A DNA stretch of 64,000 nt from Carnobacterium gallinarum DSM 4847 (GCF_000744375.1 NZ_JQLU01000005.1:2961496-3025495), one strand, 5' to 3'; counted from the stretch's first letter, positions 52,822 to 62,347 are shown. Program-made: numbers and translations. Notes: generated by a model not told the origin, from the letters alone.

Positions 52822-53376
52822 ATGGCTAAGTTAGATGGAATCTATATTGTAAATGAAACGGATTCAGCAACATACTCAGTTAATGTGACTGAGTATCCAG
52901 TTGAAGAGGGTATGCCTATATCGGATGCGGTAATCAGAGTGCCAGAGACCTTTTCAATCTCTGGTTTTATTATTTCTAATAATGCTGAAGGAGATTTAAA
53001 TAACCTAAAATCCAAAATGGGAAAAGGAACAATTTGTAAATACGTTGGACGAATGATTGCCAGCGATGTTCTTATCACAGATATTTCAGTTAGTTATGCA
53101 AAAGAAGTTAGGAATGGCTTAGGCATTACAGTTAGTCTTAAAAAAATTAGAGTTCCTAAAAGTCCATGGATAAAAAAAGTAACGCAACCTTCAAATTCGG
53201 GTAATAAACCTGTGATTTCAACAAGTAGTAAACTTTTTCATCTTGTAAGAGCAGGTGACACGTATTGGGGAGTTTCCCAAAAGTATGGAAAAAACCTTAA
53301 TACTATTATGAATTATCCTGAAAATCCTTGGCCAGCTCGCGTAATTCCTATAGGAGTGAAAATTAGATATCAGTAA
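52822..53376 (+). CDS. LysM baseplate protein
   Basis: A 184-residue protein: an N-terminal beta-rich domain (about 1-115) with IRVPETFSISGFII as in Gp53/XkdP-like tail proteins, then a LysM domain (about 135-184). XkdP-type proteins link tape measure to hub. ATG 52822 follows AGGGGTGG; the preceding in-frame codons lie in the tape measure gene. Confidence 0.75.
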   Translation: MAKLDGIYIVNETDSATYSVNVTEYPVEEGMPISDAVIRVPETFSISGFIISNNAEGDLNNLKSKMGKGTICKYVGRMIASDVLITDISVSYAKEVRNGLGITVSLKKIRVPKSPWIKKVTQPSNSGNKPVISTSSKLFHLVRAGDTYWGVSQKYGKNLNTIMNYPENPWPARVIPIGVKIRYQ

Positions 53377-53403
53377 AAAGAGATTTAGAAAGGAGATCAA
53401 CTA

Positions 53404-53739
53404 ATGAAATATAACTCAATGATTAATTTCAGTGTGGAAGAGATTCCAGTTATTTTTGAAGTTAAGTTAGGCAATACTATTTATTTAATGGGAATAAACT
53501 ATAACGATAAATATGACTACTTTAGTATTGATCTATACGAATTAGATAAAACCCCAATTATTTTAGCAGAAAAACTTATTTTAAATCAGCCCTTATTTGA
53601 AAATTTAGTTGATAAGCGTTTGCCAGCTCCAACTATCATCCCTTCAAATATTGCAGGCATTGAAACACGAGTTAGTAAATCAAATCTTGGTAAAACAGTG
53701 TTTCTTTATATCGATGATGGGGGTGAAGAGGATGGTTGA
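53404..53739 (+). CDS. Baseplate plug-like protein
   Basis: A 111-residue beta-rich protein, matching the phage baseplate plug family in size and position (before the hub gene). Ribosome site AAAGGAG. It overlaps the hub gene by 8 bp. Confidence 0.65.
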   Translation: MKYNSMINFSVEEIPVIFEVKLGNTIYLMGINYNDKYDYFSIDLYELDKTPIILAEKLILNQPLFENLVDKRLPAPTIIPSNIAGIETRVSKSNLGKTVFLYIDDGGEEDG

Positions 53740-54535
53740 TTTAGAAAAAAAACTATTAGATGTGCATTTTCAAGATGTTGGAGCAGGTAATTTTGTGATT
53801 TATAGACTAGACAATCTAGAGATTCATGTAGATATTCCATTTGATGATGATCCAACACCGAATGAATGTGCTGTCAGTATTTTCAACTTGAGCCAATCTT
53901 CCGTTAGTAAAATAAAAAAAGGCATTAATATGTCAGTTTTTGCAGGAACCCCAAAAGATTGGGGCGCTTTGTTAGAAGGAGCTGTGGCCAAAGTTGAAAC
54001 AAAAGTAAATGGACCCACAAAAGAAACAATTATTACACTTGTAGATTACTTTAATTTCAATTCAAAACCTACTAATATAACCTTTTCAAATGATACTAGA
54101 GCTTCAACAATATTAAATCGTTTATGTAGTGAGCTAGGTACTGCACCAGCTGTATTGGAATTGCCCGAAGATAAAATTTACACTAGTGGGTATAAGGTGA
54201 GTGGAACTATTAGTGATGCTTTTAATGAAATTATTGCTGATTGTAAAGCTTCTATGTATATCCGAAGAGGTCGTATTTATATCCGTGATTTAAAAAAAGG
54301 TGATGATGAACGCTTTAAGTTAAGTAGTGCAACTGGCTTAATCGGGTCGCCTGAACGAGTAGAAACTGAAGATTACAAAGGATACAACATCCGATGCATA
54401 TTACAACATAAAATAAGTACCGCAAGTATCATTGAATTAGATACTAAAAATGTAAAAGGAACCTTTAGAGCTAAGTCAGGTAGGCATAGATTCGATGGAT
54501 CTTCTTTTACTACAGAAGTGTTGGTGATTGAGTGA
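53732..54535 (+). CDS. Baseplate hub protein (gp44/gpD-like)
   Basis: A 267-residue hub protein. Segments such as DDDPTPNECAVSIFNLS and IDAFNEIIADCKAS..IRRGRIYIRDL fit hub proteins of contractile phages. ATG 53732 has GAAGAGG upstream. The end overlaps the spike gene by 4 bases. It forms the ring that holds the spike. Confidence 0.72.
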   Translation: MVDLEKKLLDVHFQDVGAGNFVIYRLDNLEIHVDIPFDDDPTPNECAVSIFNLSQSSVSKIKKGINMSVFAGTPKDWGALLEGAVAKVETKVNGPTKETIITLVDYFNFNSKPTNITFSNDTRASTILNRLCSELGTAPAVLELPEDKIYTSGYKVSGTISDAFNEIIADCKASMYIRRGRIYIRDLKKGDDERFKLSSATGLIGSPERVETEDYKGYNIRCILQHKISTASIIELDTKNVKGTFRAKSGRHRFDGSSFTTEVLVIE

Positions 54536-54870
54536 GTAATGCTAGTATGTTTTTTGAAGAATACAAAAGAAATATTTTGCAAAGTATCAACACATGCAGT
54601 CTAGGTAGGATAGTTTCTATAAATGGAAATAAGGCAAATGTTCAACCGCTTTTTATGATGAAAACTGAATCTGGAAAATTGTTAAAACAAACAATAATTA
54701 ATGGTGTACCAATTACGAAGCATTGTATTGATGATGCAACTGTTGGGGCTACAGTGGTCTATATTGCGGCTCAACGGTCAATAGCAAATATGAATGGTAG
54801 TAATTTTATCGATCCAGCAGCACATTCTCTAATGAGTGATAATGATGCAATTATTTTGGGGGTGTTGTGA
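54532..54870 (+). CDS. Membrane-puncturing spike, Gp138 N-terminal type
   Basis: A 112-residue protein, GTG start 54532 in a GTGAGTGA overlap. The first 100 residues are an OB fold (GRIVSINGNKANVQPLFMM) of the Gp138/gpV N-terminal class. It is short and lacks a long C-terminal needle, so the spike may be completed by another protein. Confidence 0.75.
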   Translation: MSNASMFFEEYKRNILQSINTCSLGRIVSINGNKANVQPLFMMKTESGKLLKQTIINGVPITKHCIDDATVGATVVYIAAQRSIANMNGSNFIDPAAHSLMSDNDAIILGVL

Positions 54871-55238
54871 TGAAGAGTATTTTATTAACCAGTGATGGAG
54901 ATATTAGTATTAGCAGTGGCTTGTTTTCCCTGATTAATCTGGAAGAGGAAGTGCGTCAATCTATTCAATCGCTATTAAAAATTCGATTGGGTGAATTTTA
55001 TTTAGATGAGCATGTTGGGTTGGATAGATCAAATTTATTAGGTAAAGAGTTTAACGCTGATGAGGCTAGGGACAATTTAATAGAATGTATATCTCAAGAT
55101 GACCGAGTAGAAGTTGTTAATGATTTAAGAATACAAGTTCAAGGTAGACTAATGTCTATTACGTTTGAAGCTAAACTAGTTTCTACTGAATATGAAATTG
55201 ATTCAACAGTGACAGGGGAGGTACAATTAAATGTTTAA
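54870..55238 (+). CDS. Baseplate wedge protein, gp25/DUF2634-like
   Basis: A 122-residue gp25-like wedge protein: LLTSDGDISI...LEEEVRQSIQSLLKIRLGEFYLDEHVG. gp25-type proteins form the wedge core and start sheath growth. ATG 54870 overlaps the preceding TGA (TGATG). Confidence 0.82.
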   Translation: MKSILLTSDGDISISSGLFSLINLEEEVRQSIQSLLKIRLGEFYLDEHVGLDRSNLLGKEFNADEARDNLIECISQDDRVEVVNDLRIQVQGRLMSITFEAKLVSTEYEIDSTVTGEVQLNV

Positions 55239-56409
55239 CGAGAAAGGTTTAAAAATATTAACTTATTCTGAACTACTAGATGAAATGGAACTCAAGGCTA
55301 AAGACCTATTTGGTGAAGATATTAATACTAGAAGTTATACACCACTTGGTATTATTCTTAGAATTTATGCTTATTTTTTATCCATTATTTGGCAAATAAT
55401 TGAAAAGGTATACTTTTCAGGATTTATTAAATCAAGTGAAGGGATTCAACTTGATCGTCATGGAGGCAATAGAAATATTCCAAGAAATGCTGAGAAAGAA
55501 AGCACTGTTTTTTTGAATATAACAGGAACATCGGGTTATGAACTTAAAATCGGTTCTTTTTTTGAAACAGCCAGTGGGATTCGTTTTTTTACTATTGAAA
55601 CAGCAATTTTAGATAGCAAGGGTATTGCAAACGTCGAAGCGATTTCTTTCAGTAAAGGAGCAATTAACAATGTGCCAGCAAATTCAATTACAGTTATTAG
55701 TGAACCAATTGAGCAACTTTTATCTGTAAACAACTTAAAAGAAGCAACAGGCGGAATTGATGAAGAAAGTGACCTAGCATATCGTCAACGTCTAATAAAA
55801 GGAAACTTAGCACAGAATAATGCCACTGTAGATGCGATTATTTCAAAGGTAAGTAATGTTTCAGGTGTTGTGAGCGTTCAAGTGAATGTTAATAATACAA
55901 TGACTGAAAAAAATGGAATTCCACCTAAAACAGTAAACATTTTAGCTGTTGGCGGTAATGACTCTGATATTGGAAAAATGATCTTTAATACTATTGGTGC
56001 AGGTGTTGGTACTGTTGGTGAAACGAAATATATTGCTACAGCATTAGATGGTAATAAACACGAGATTAATTTTAGTAAAGCTACTACCAAATTAGTTTAT
56101 ATGAAAATTGAAATCGAATCATCCAACCTATTTCCATTAGATGGAATTCAAAAAATGAAAGATTCGATTATTGAATTCATTGGTGGAAGTGATTCTAATG
56201 AAAAATATCATAATGGATTAGGACTATTAGAAACACTAGTTTATACAAAATTATTCCGTCAAATATACGAGATTCCAGGTGTATTAAATTCAACTGTGAG
56301 AATCGGATTGAATCAAAATAATCTAACAAGTTCTGATATTCTAGCACCATCTAAAGCTATTTTAATTACTTCTATAGAAGCAATTGAGGTGATTGTTCAT
56401 GCTCAATAA
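55231..56409 (+). CDS. Baseplate J-like protein
   Basis: A 392-residue gpJ/gp6-like wedge protein with the characteristic LDRHGGNRNIPRNAE and ATGGIDEESDLAYRQRLIK motifs. It forms the outer wedge that joins hub and fibres. It overlaps the genes on both sides by 8-11 bp. Confidence 0.88.
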   Translation: MFNEKGLKILTYSELLDEMELKAKDLFGEDINTRSYTPLGIILRIYAYFLSIIWQIIEKVYFSGFIKSSEGIQLDRHGGNRNIPRNAEKESTVFLNITGTSGYELKIGSFFETASGIRFFTIETAILDSKGIANVEAISFSKGAINNVPANSITVISEPIEQLLSVNNLKEATGGIDEESDLAYRQRLIKGNLAQNNATVDAIISKVSNVSGVVSVQVNVNNTMTEKNGIPPKTVNILAVGGNDSDIGKMIFNTIGAGVGTVGETKYIATALDGNKHEINFSKATTKLVYMKIEIESSNLFPLDGIQKMKDSIIEFIGGSDSNEKYHNGLGLLETLVYTKLFRQIYEIPGVLNSTVRIGLNQNNLTSSDILAPSKAILITSIEAIEVIVHAQ

Positions 56410-57037
56410 GATGTTAAGCATGATTCCAGATGCTTTTGCAAAAACTAAAGAATCTAATTTTGGAAAATTGTTCGTCCTATTAAATCAACAAGTTACTGAT
56501 GTGAGTTCCACGGCAGAACAGATTGAGAGTTGGCGCTCAATTAATAAAGCAGAAGGCGTAGTACTTGATAAAATTGGTAGTGATCTAGAACAATATCGGG
56601 GATTAGCAGATGATGAGATTTATCGTTTATTGATTAAGTCACGCATTATCCGAGCACAAAGTTCGGGTACTTTTGATGATATTATTCAAGCAATTTGCGC
56701 AACGGTTAACTGTAAAGCGACTGATATTAGCATTATTGCCGCTGTCGAAAGCGAAGATAGCAATTTAAATAGTGATCCACTAGCGGTCGTTATTGAACGA
56801 ATACCGTTAGGGGCTCTTAATGCTATAGGTATGAATGTTGGTACTTTCACTAAAATTGTTGAACATTCAGTTGTCGCAGGTGTTCGTGTGGTTTCAATAA
56901 ATTTAGAAGGGACGTTTGAATTTAGTGAAAACTACAATGATTATAGCGAAATACAAGGATTTGCTAATGATGAAGGAACAGTCGGTGGATTTTTCGGCGA
57001 TACGTATCTAGATGATGGAGTAGACTTACCGATTTAA
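56399..57037 (+). CDS. Tail protein I-like (DUF2612)
   Basis: A 212-residue gpI-like/DUF2612 baseplate protein linking J to the fibre. The start (MIPDAFAKTKESNFGKLF...INKAEGVVLDKIGSDLEQYRG) is diagnostic. ATG 56399 overlaps the J gene end by 11 bp. Confidence 0.8.
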   Translation: MLNKMLSMIPDAFAKTKESNFGKLFVLLNQQVTDVSSTAEQIESWRSINKAEGVVLDKIGSDLEQYRGLADDEIYRLLIKSRIIRAQSSGTFDDIIQAICATVNCKATDISIIAAVESEDSNLNSDPLAVVIERIPLGALNAIGMNVGTFTKIVEHSVVAGVRVVSINLEGTFEFSENYNDYSEIQGFANDEGTVGGFFGDTYLDDGVDLPI

Positions 57038-57059
57038 ATTTGAAAGGAGATATAACAAT

Positions 57060-59255
57060 ATGGTTTTAAAAAATAATATTCCTGAATGGAAAAATGAAGG
57101 AATTGAGCCTTCAGAGAATCTTAAAGTAGAAGGACATAAGGCAGGAGTTAAACCTCCAGCATCTTTATTTAACTGGTTCTGGTATAGAGTATCCGAACTT
57201 ATGAAAGAGGTTAAAGAGCGTGTTTATACGAAAGATGAAACGTATACTCAAGATGAAGTTAACAGTGAACTAGAAAAAAAGGCAGAAAAGAGTTTATTTG
57301 AGAACCATACAAGTAATAAAAATAACCCACATGGTGTTGATAAAATACAAGTAGGTTTAAACAATGTAGACAATATTAAACAGGCAACTAAAATGGAATT
57401 TGATTCGCATAGTAATAACAAATCCAACCCGCATGCCATATCGAAGGTACAGATTGGGTTAAGCAATGTAGACAATATCCAACAAGCTACTAAAATAGAA
57501 TTCAAGGCTCATAACGCGGATACAACGAAGCATATTACTTCTATTGAACGAAGCAATTGGAATAGTAAGGCTACAGGAAACCATGCTCACAACTTTAGTG
57601 AAATTAATAATGTTCCAAGTGCTTCAACAGCTCTATCAGGAATTACAAAATTAACTGATTCAGTATCTAGTACAGATATCGTCACTGCTGCAACTCCAAA
57701 GTCTGTAAAAATTGCCTATGATACAGCAAAAGCATGTAAAGCAGCCTTGACCGCGCATATTGTTAATAAATCAAATCCCCATAATGTGACATCGGAACAA
57801 ATAAATACTTTGCCTATTTATTCTAAAAAATCTACTGATGATCCCTCTCAATATCCTATGGGATTAAGTCAAGTCATGGTACAAGCTGCACAAGGATGGG
57901 ATAGTTATGGTCAGGTTGTTACGTTTAAGTCTTACAGTTCTTCAGATGGTGGTGCTTATCAGCAGTATGTTCCTTATGATTCAAGTATGGGTGGGACAAA
58001 AATAAAATTTAGAATTGGTTCATATATCGGTGGAACAAATCCTGGTCGTGGTGGCTGGTCAGAATGGCAGAGTTATACGACAATAACTGATTTTGAAAAT
58101 CATACGAGCAATAAAAATAACCCACATAGTGTAGACAAAATCCAAGTAGGACTTTCAAATGTCGATAATAGTAAACAGGCTACAAAGATAGAATTTGATA
58201 GTCACGTTACTAGTAAGACCAACCCACATTCGGTTACGAAGGTGCAGGTTGGACTAAGTAATGTTGATAATATTCAGCAGGCAACAAAAGCGGAATTTAA
58301 TTCTCACAATACAGATACTACTAAACACATTACAGATACCGAGAGAATCAATTGGAATAGTAAAGCTACTGGAGATCATAGTCATAATTTTAGTGAAATA
58401 AAAAATGTGCCATCTGCTTCATCATCTATTTCAGGAATTACAAGGCTTGTTGATTCAGTTGTAAGTTCAGATATTTCATCCGCAGCTACTCCAAAATCAG
58501 TTAAAAGTGCGTACGATGCTGCAAAATACAGTGAAGCGCAGTTAAATACACATTCATTAGATAAAGACAATCCACATAGTGTTACCAAAGCGCAAGTCGG
58601 AATGAGTAACGTTGATAACGTTCAGCAAGCAACAAAAGTTGAGTTTACAGCGCATTCAACTAACAAATCCAATCCTCATGCTGTAACTAAAGCACAGGTT
58701 GGACTAAGTAATGTCGATAACAGTCAACAAGCAACTAAAGTAGAATTTACAGCACATATATCAAATGTTTCGAATCCTCATTCAGTCACGAAGGAGCAAG
58801 TAGGTCTTTCGAATGTTGATAATAGTCAACAAGCAACCAAAGTGGAGTTTAATTCACACGCTATGGATACTACTAAACACATTACTGCAGCAGAACGAAA
58901 TAGTTGGAACGCTAAACAACCTGCGGTTACTGATACAGGCTGGGTTAATTTGGTTATGCAAAATGGATATACTGCATTAACTGCAAATCCATTAAAAATT
59001 AGAAAAATAGGGAATATTGTTCATCTTTGTGGAATGATAAATGCTCCAGGTTCTACAAATGGAAAAACAATTGCACTAATCCCTGCTATGTTCAGACCTT
59101 CTCAAGATGAAAATATAGATGCTATACTAGCTTATAATAATGCAGGAACTCAGTATGCCTCTTTTGTTACAGGACCTTCTATGGATTTAACTTGCATATA
59201 TTCAACGATGAATAGTAATATAGTTGCGTTTAATGGAACATGGTTTGTTGGATAA
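57060..59255 (+). CDS. Tail fibre/receptor-binding protein with repeats
   Basis: A 731-residue fibre. The N-terminus (IPEWKNEGIEPSENL..KAGVKPPASLFNWFW) is the conserved baseplate-attachment part. The shaft holds seven copies of a repeat of about 34 residues, core NPHxVTKxQVGLSNVDN-x-QQATK, plus one degenerate copy, and a larger duplicated block including THITxxERxxWNSKATG..HNFSEI. The last 130 residues, without repeats, should be the receptor-binding tip. Copy-number change of the repeats could change shaft length. Confidence 0.85.
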   Translation: MVLKNNIPEWKNEGIEPSENLKVEGHKAGVKPPASLFNWFWYRVSELMKEVKERVYTKDETYTQDEVNSELEKKAEKSLFENHTSNKNNPHGVDKIQVGLNNVDNIKQATKMEFDSHSNNKSNPHAISKVQIGLSNVDNIQQATKIEFKAHNADTTKHITSIERSNWNSKATGNHAHNFSEINNVPSASTALSGITKLTDSVSSTDIVTAATPKSVKIAYDTAKACKAALTAHIVNKSNPHNVTSEQINTLPIYSKKSTDDPSQYPMGLSQVMVQAAQGWDSYGQVVTFKSYSSSDGGAYQQYVPYDSSMGGTKIKFRIGSYIGGTNPGRGGWSEWQSYTTITDFENHTSNKNNPHSVDKIQVGLSNVDNSKQATKIEFDSHVTSKTNPHSVTKVQVGLSNVDNIQQATKAEFNSHNTDTTKHITDTERINWNSKATGDHSHNFSEIKNVPSASSSISGITRLVDSVVSSDISSAATPKSVKSAYDAAKYSEAQLNTHSLDKDNPHSVTKAQVGMSNVDNVQQATKVEFTAHSTNKSNPHAVTKAQVGLSNVDNSQQATKVEFTAHISNVSNPHSVTKEQVGLSNVDNSQQATKVEFNSHAMDTTKHITAAERNSWNAKQPAVTDTGWVNLVMQNGYTALTANPLKIRKIGNIVHLCGMINAPGSTNGKTIALIPAMFRPSQDENIDAILAYNNAGTQYASFVTGPSMDLTCIYSTMNSNIVAFNGTWFVG

Positions 59256-59280
59256 TAAATAGTAGAAAGTAGGTGGGGAA

Positions 59281-59511
59281 TTGGTAGATGGTGAAGAACA
59301 ATTATGGAGAGATATCCTTGTTAAATTAGCTCGCATCGAGGAACAAACTAAAGGACTTGATGAATTAACAAGGGATGTGAGCCGGGCTTTAGCAATATCA
59401 AAAGAAAATCAAAAAGCAATTGTAGAAATGAAAGCGAACAATAAATGGGCATGGGGATTTATCATCACCATTGGCATTTCATTTATTACTTATTTCATTA
59501 CAAAATTATAA
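59281..59511 (+). CDS. XhlA-like lysis protein
   Basis: A 76-residue hemolysin XhlA-type protein: coiled-coil N-terminus (LVKLARIEEQTKGLDEL) and one C-terminal membrane helix (WGFIITIGISFITYFI). In PBSX XhlA works with a holin and amidase in lysis. TTG 59281 start with GGTGGGG. Confidence 0.82.
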   Translation: MVDGEEQLWRDILVKLARIEEQTKGLDELTRDVSRALAISKENQKAIVEMKANNKWAWGFIITIGISFITYFITKL

Positions 59512-59529
59512 TTGAAAGGAGGTGATTTG

Positions 59530-59790
59530 ATGAAAGTAAATTGGAAAGTCCGTTTTAAATCAAAAGCATTTTGGGTTGCAATTGTGCCAGCCTTCTTATT
59601 GTTAATTCAATTATTGTTAAAGCCTCTGGGATTTAATTTAGACATTGATTTTCTAGGTGGTTATTTCTTAGATGTTGTTAATGCAGTATTTGTATTACTT
59701 ACAATTTTAGGAGTTGTGAATGATCCAACTGTTTTTGGTTTTAAAGACAGCGAGCAGGCGTTAAATTATGAAGAACCTAAAAAAGACTAG
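59530..59790 (+). CDS. Holin, phi LC3 family
   Basis: An 86-residue class II holin with two membrane helices (about 15-33 and 47-64) and the family start KVNWKVRFKSKAFWVAIVPA. ATG 59530 follows AAAGGAGGTGA. Holins open the membrane to let endolysin through. Confidence 0.88.
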   Translation: MKVNWKVRFKSKAFWVAIVPAFLLLIQLLLKPLGFNLDIDFLGGYFLDVVNAVFVLLTILGVVNDPTVFGFKDSEQALNYEEPKKD

Positions 59791-59819
59791 CTCCCGAATT
59801 AATTTGGGAGCTATTTTTT
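59788..59819 (+). terminator. Terminator between the two holin genes
   Basis: TAGCTCCC (59788-59795) pairs with GGGAGCTA (59806-59813), then six T. Its first bases are the stop codon of the first holin. It may balance holin and endolysin amounts. Confidence 0.85.
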
Positions 59820-59844
59820 ATATCAAAAAAAGGAGAGTGTATAG

Positions 59845-60165
59845 ATGAATGGATTTGAACTAGTTTTAACAATTATTAGTAACATGCATTTAGTGATTGC
59901 TACAATTACAATTTTAGTGATTCAAGCAATAAAAATGATGGAAAAGGTTGATACAAAATTATTGCCGATTTTATCGTTAGTGACTGGTGGACTTATCGGT
60001 GCGATTGTTAGTATTGCTGGAAACGCTGATTTCACGCAATCGATTGCCCTTGGGATCATTAGTGGAGCAATTGCCAGCGGTATATTTGATGCATTATCGG
60101 CATCGAATAATTTATTGGGAAATTGGATTAAAAAAAATAGCACAATTGGAAAGGATGATAAATAA
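59845..60165 (+). CDS. Second holin, A118-like
   Basis: A 106-residue protein with three hydrophobic helices (about 6-26, 40-58, 64-86) and a basic tail, resembling the A118 holin family in layout (VIQAIKMMEKVDTKLLPILSLVTGGLIGAI). It overlaps the endolysin ATG by one base, so they are cotranslated. Confidence 0.75.
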   Translation: MNGFELVLTIISNMHLVIATITILVIQAIKMMEKVDTKLLPILSLVTGGLIGAIVSIAGNADFTQSIALGIISGAIASGIFDALSASNNLLGNWIKKNSTIGKDDK

Positions 60166-61187
60166 TGTTGCCAATTCAAAGACAAATTTCAAGATTTAAT
60201 TTCAACACAGGGAATAACATTCAAAAAATTGTTATTCACGATGTAGGTACAGTGTCTACCCCAAAAAATAATGCTGATTATTTTGGTGGGGGTGATAGAC
60301 AAGCTTCGGCACATTATTTTGTTGATGGTTTTTCAATCTATCAAGTAGTAGAAGATTCAAATTGTGCTTGGCATGTTGGGGATGGATCTGGTAAGTACGG
60401 AATTAGAAATAATAACTCAATCGGAATTGAGCAATGCTTGCAGGGTGATGGAACTATTTCAGAGAAAACAAAAGTCAACACATTAGAATTAACGAAATAT
60501 TTGCAAAAAAAATATGGTATTTCTGATGCGAATGTAGTGCGACATTATGACGCATCTCGCAAGATTTGTCCACGTGCTTACTCCGGGAATAATTGGGCTT
60601 TGTGGTGGAACTTTAAAGAGCGCTTAACAGGAACAGTTTTAACATCACCAACTACACCTGTTGGTCAAATCAGAGTTGGTTCGCAAGTGACAGTTGCAAA
60701 ACATGCATCTGCATATGCACCAAATTTGAATGGAAAACAAGTTGCTATCGCTAGTTTTGTACGCGGTAGTACCTATAAAGTTTTAGAAATTGCGAATGTT
60801 AATTTCAGTAATTCAAAACGAAAATTTTTACTAGACGGGATCATGTCATGGGTACTTGAACAAGATATTATCGGTGGGCAATCGTTACCAAATCCAAATC
60901 AAGAAAAACCGACACCAGCACCAAATGGTTTTTCTTATGAAAAACTTGAATCTGGATTTATGTATTCCACTGAAGATAACTGGGTTAAAAGAACGCCAAC
61001 TAAGAATGCGCCAATTTTGGAATGGCACAAAAATGGTAATAGTCCAATTAGATATCATAAAATTGTCTGGAACGATGGATTGGTTTGGTTGCAATTAGAT
61101 TATTGGGCAGGCGGTCAAGCGTATGTTGCTTATGCAGATGCAGGTCCTAACAATACTTTTGGTCGCAAGTACGGTTACTGTGAATAA
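60165..61187 (+). CDS. Endolysin: N-acetylmuramoyl-L-alanine amidase
   Basis: A 340-residue lysin. The N-terminal Amidase_2 domain (about 15-145) has the zinc ligands H25, H127 and C135. Two C-terminal cell-wall binding SH3-like segments follow (about 168-235 and 255-338). It cleaves the bond between muramic acid and the stem peptide. No signal peptide is present, so it needs the holin. ATG 60165 is inside the upstream gene end. Confidence 0.9.
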   Translation: MLPIQRQISRFNFNTGNNIQKIVIHDVGTVSTPKNNADYFGGGDRQASAHYFVDGFSIYQVVEDSNCAWHVGDGSGKYGIRNNNSIGIEQCLQGDGTISEKTKVNTLELTKYLQKKYGISDANVVRHYDASRKICPRAYSGNNWALWWNFKERLTGTVLTSPTTPVGQIRVGSQVTVAKHASAYAPNLNGKQVAIASFVRGSTYKVLEIANVNFSNSKRKFLLDGIMSWVLEQDIIGGQSLPNPNQEKPTPAPNGFSYEKLESGFMYSTEDNWVKRTPTKNAPILEWHKNGNSPIRYHKIVWNDGLVWLQLDYWAGGQAYVAYADAGPNNTFGRKYGYCE

Positions 61188-61193
61188 AAATAG

Positions 61194-61211
61194 CCCACTT
61201 TAATTAGTGGG
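61194..61211 (+). terminator. Hairpin after the endolysin gene
   Basis: CCCACT (61194-61199) pairs with AGTGGG (61206-61211); there is no T run after it, so termination would be weak. Confidence 0.45.
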
Positions 61212-61275
61212 TATACATACTAATTAATAAGTTTTAATATTTAAACATATGTGAGATAGAAACCAGTTTAATTAA

Positions 61276-61305
61276 TTGACGAGAACGTATGTTCTGTGAT
61301 ATAGT
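61276..61305 (+). promoter_or_regulatory. Promoter with LexA/DinR box before the Kiwa-like genes
   Basis: TTGACG (61276-61281) and TATAGT (61300-61305) are 18 bp apart, with TG one base before the -10. Between them lies AGAACGTATGTTCT (61282-61295), which contains GAAC-N4-GTTC, the Gram-positive LexA (DinR) consensus core. LexA bound there would block the promoter until DNA damage. Confidence 0.75.
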
Positions 61306-61323
61306 ATAAGTACCTCTAAAAGG

Positions 61324-61400
61324 TTATATAAGTTAATTGGGATAAAAATATATCTTGTATTTTTATCTCTAATTTGATTTAATTAAATTAACTTATATAA
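61324..61400. repeat. Nested inverted repeats in the 5' leader
   Basis: An outer perfect 15-bp inverted repeat (61324-61338 with 61386-61400) encloses an inner perfect 10-bp one (GATAAAAATA 61341-61350 with TATTTTTATC 61358-61367). They lie between the promoter and the ribosome site of the next gene and would form a long folded leader RNA. Confidence 0.8.
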
Positions 61401-61429
61401 TAAATATTATGTGATTAGGGGGAATGAAT

Positions 61430-62347
61430 ATGAATTTAGAAGACGTGAAAAATATTGTTAATAATGTTGACCTTGAATTTGCTGGTTCTGTAGTGGTTAA
61501 GTTCGTTCAGAAAACGAGACATGGATATGAAGTATACACGCCAGGAATCGCAAGAGATATTAAAAGGGTATTAAAAGATATCTACTTGGAAACATTAGAT
61601 AGTCGAAATGTTAATATGCCGCAACAAGATTATAATCCCAATGTAAGTGAAGATGGATATATAACCTTTGCGCCATTAGAAACTGCTCAAATGGATATAG
61701 CTATTGAACAGATTCATCTTGAAGATAATCAACACGGGGATATTGACGATATAAAAATTGAAAATATTAATTTTTATTGTATAGAATTTTGTCACAATAA
61801 TGAGACAGTGTATTTCTTTAGAAAATTTTCTAAAATGAAAAAATTAAGAAAAGGTGTAGTCGGGATGATTGTAGATAATCAGTTTACTCGTATGCAGAAT
61901 GAACATTTTTTAGGAATTGATTGTGAAGTAGATATTATTGTATATAATGAAGAGGCATTAATTATTAATAGGTATGCTCTTCAAACTATTTTCAATTTAA
62001 GTGATTACTTTATAGAGAGAGCGAATCAAGCTTTTGGAATCGTAGAAAATGCAGAGGTAATTAATAATTTCAGCGAGTTTAGAAACCATTGTTTAGGTGA
62101 TATGAAGGCGACACAAAGAATGACGAAAATAATGAATACTCCTAACAGGATAGCCGAATTTATTGCGCATAAAGACAACTTGCCTGGTGTAATAGCAGAT
62201 GCTAACTTAGATATTGAATTGGATGGCGATGGTAAGATAATATATGTTAACGATAGAGAAATTAGAAGTCAAATAATATTTTGCATGGCAGATGCATATT
62301 ATCTTTCCTTATTATTAGGTAGAGTTGGAGAAGATGTAGCTCAGTAA
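61430..62347 (+). CDS. KwaB-like defence protein (DUF4868)
   Basis: A 305-residue protein. The central to C-terminal part shows the DUF4868 pattern: FYCIEF...ETVYFFRKFSKMKKLRKG, then GIDCEVDIIVYNEEALIINRYALQTIFNLSDYF. DUF4868 is KwaB of the two-gene Kiwa antiphage system, in which membrane KwaA and cytosolic KwaB work together and KwaB binds DNA. Size fits (KwaB about 310 residues). ATG 61430 with AGGGGG 7 bases upstream is preferred over ATG 61424. The KwaA-like gene follows after a 37-bp gap. Assignment from memory of the family pattern. Confidence 0.72.
   Translation: MNLEDVKNIVNNVDLEFAGSVVVKFVQKTRHGYEVYTPGIARDIKRVLKDIYLETLDSRNVNMPQQDYNPNVSEDGYITFAPLETAQMDIAIEQIHLEDNQHGDIDDIKIENINFYCIEFCHNNETVYFFRKFSKMKKLRKGVVGMIVDNQFTRMQNEHFLGIDCEVDIIVYNEEALIINRYALQTIFNLSDYFIERANQAFGIVENAEVINNFSEFRNHCLGDMKATQRMTKIMNTPNRIAEFIAHKDNLPGVIADANLDIELDGDGKIIYVNDREIRSQIIFCMADAYYLSLLLGRVGEDVAQ

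Noticed and set aside
57290-58900. CRISPR or other repeat array
   Set aside because: The repeats are in-frame protein repeats of a tail fibre.
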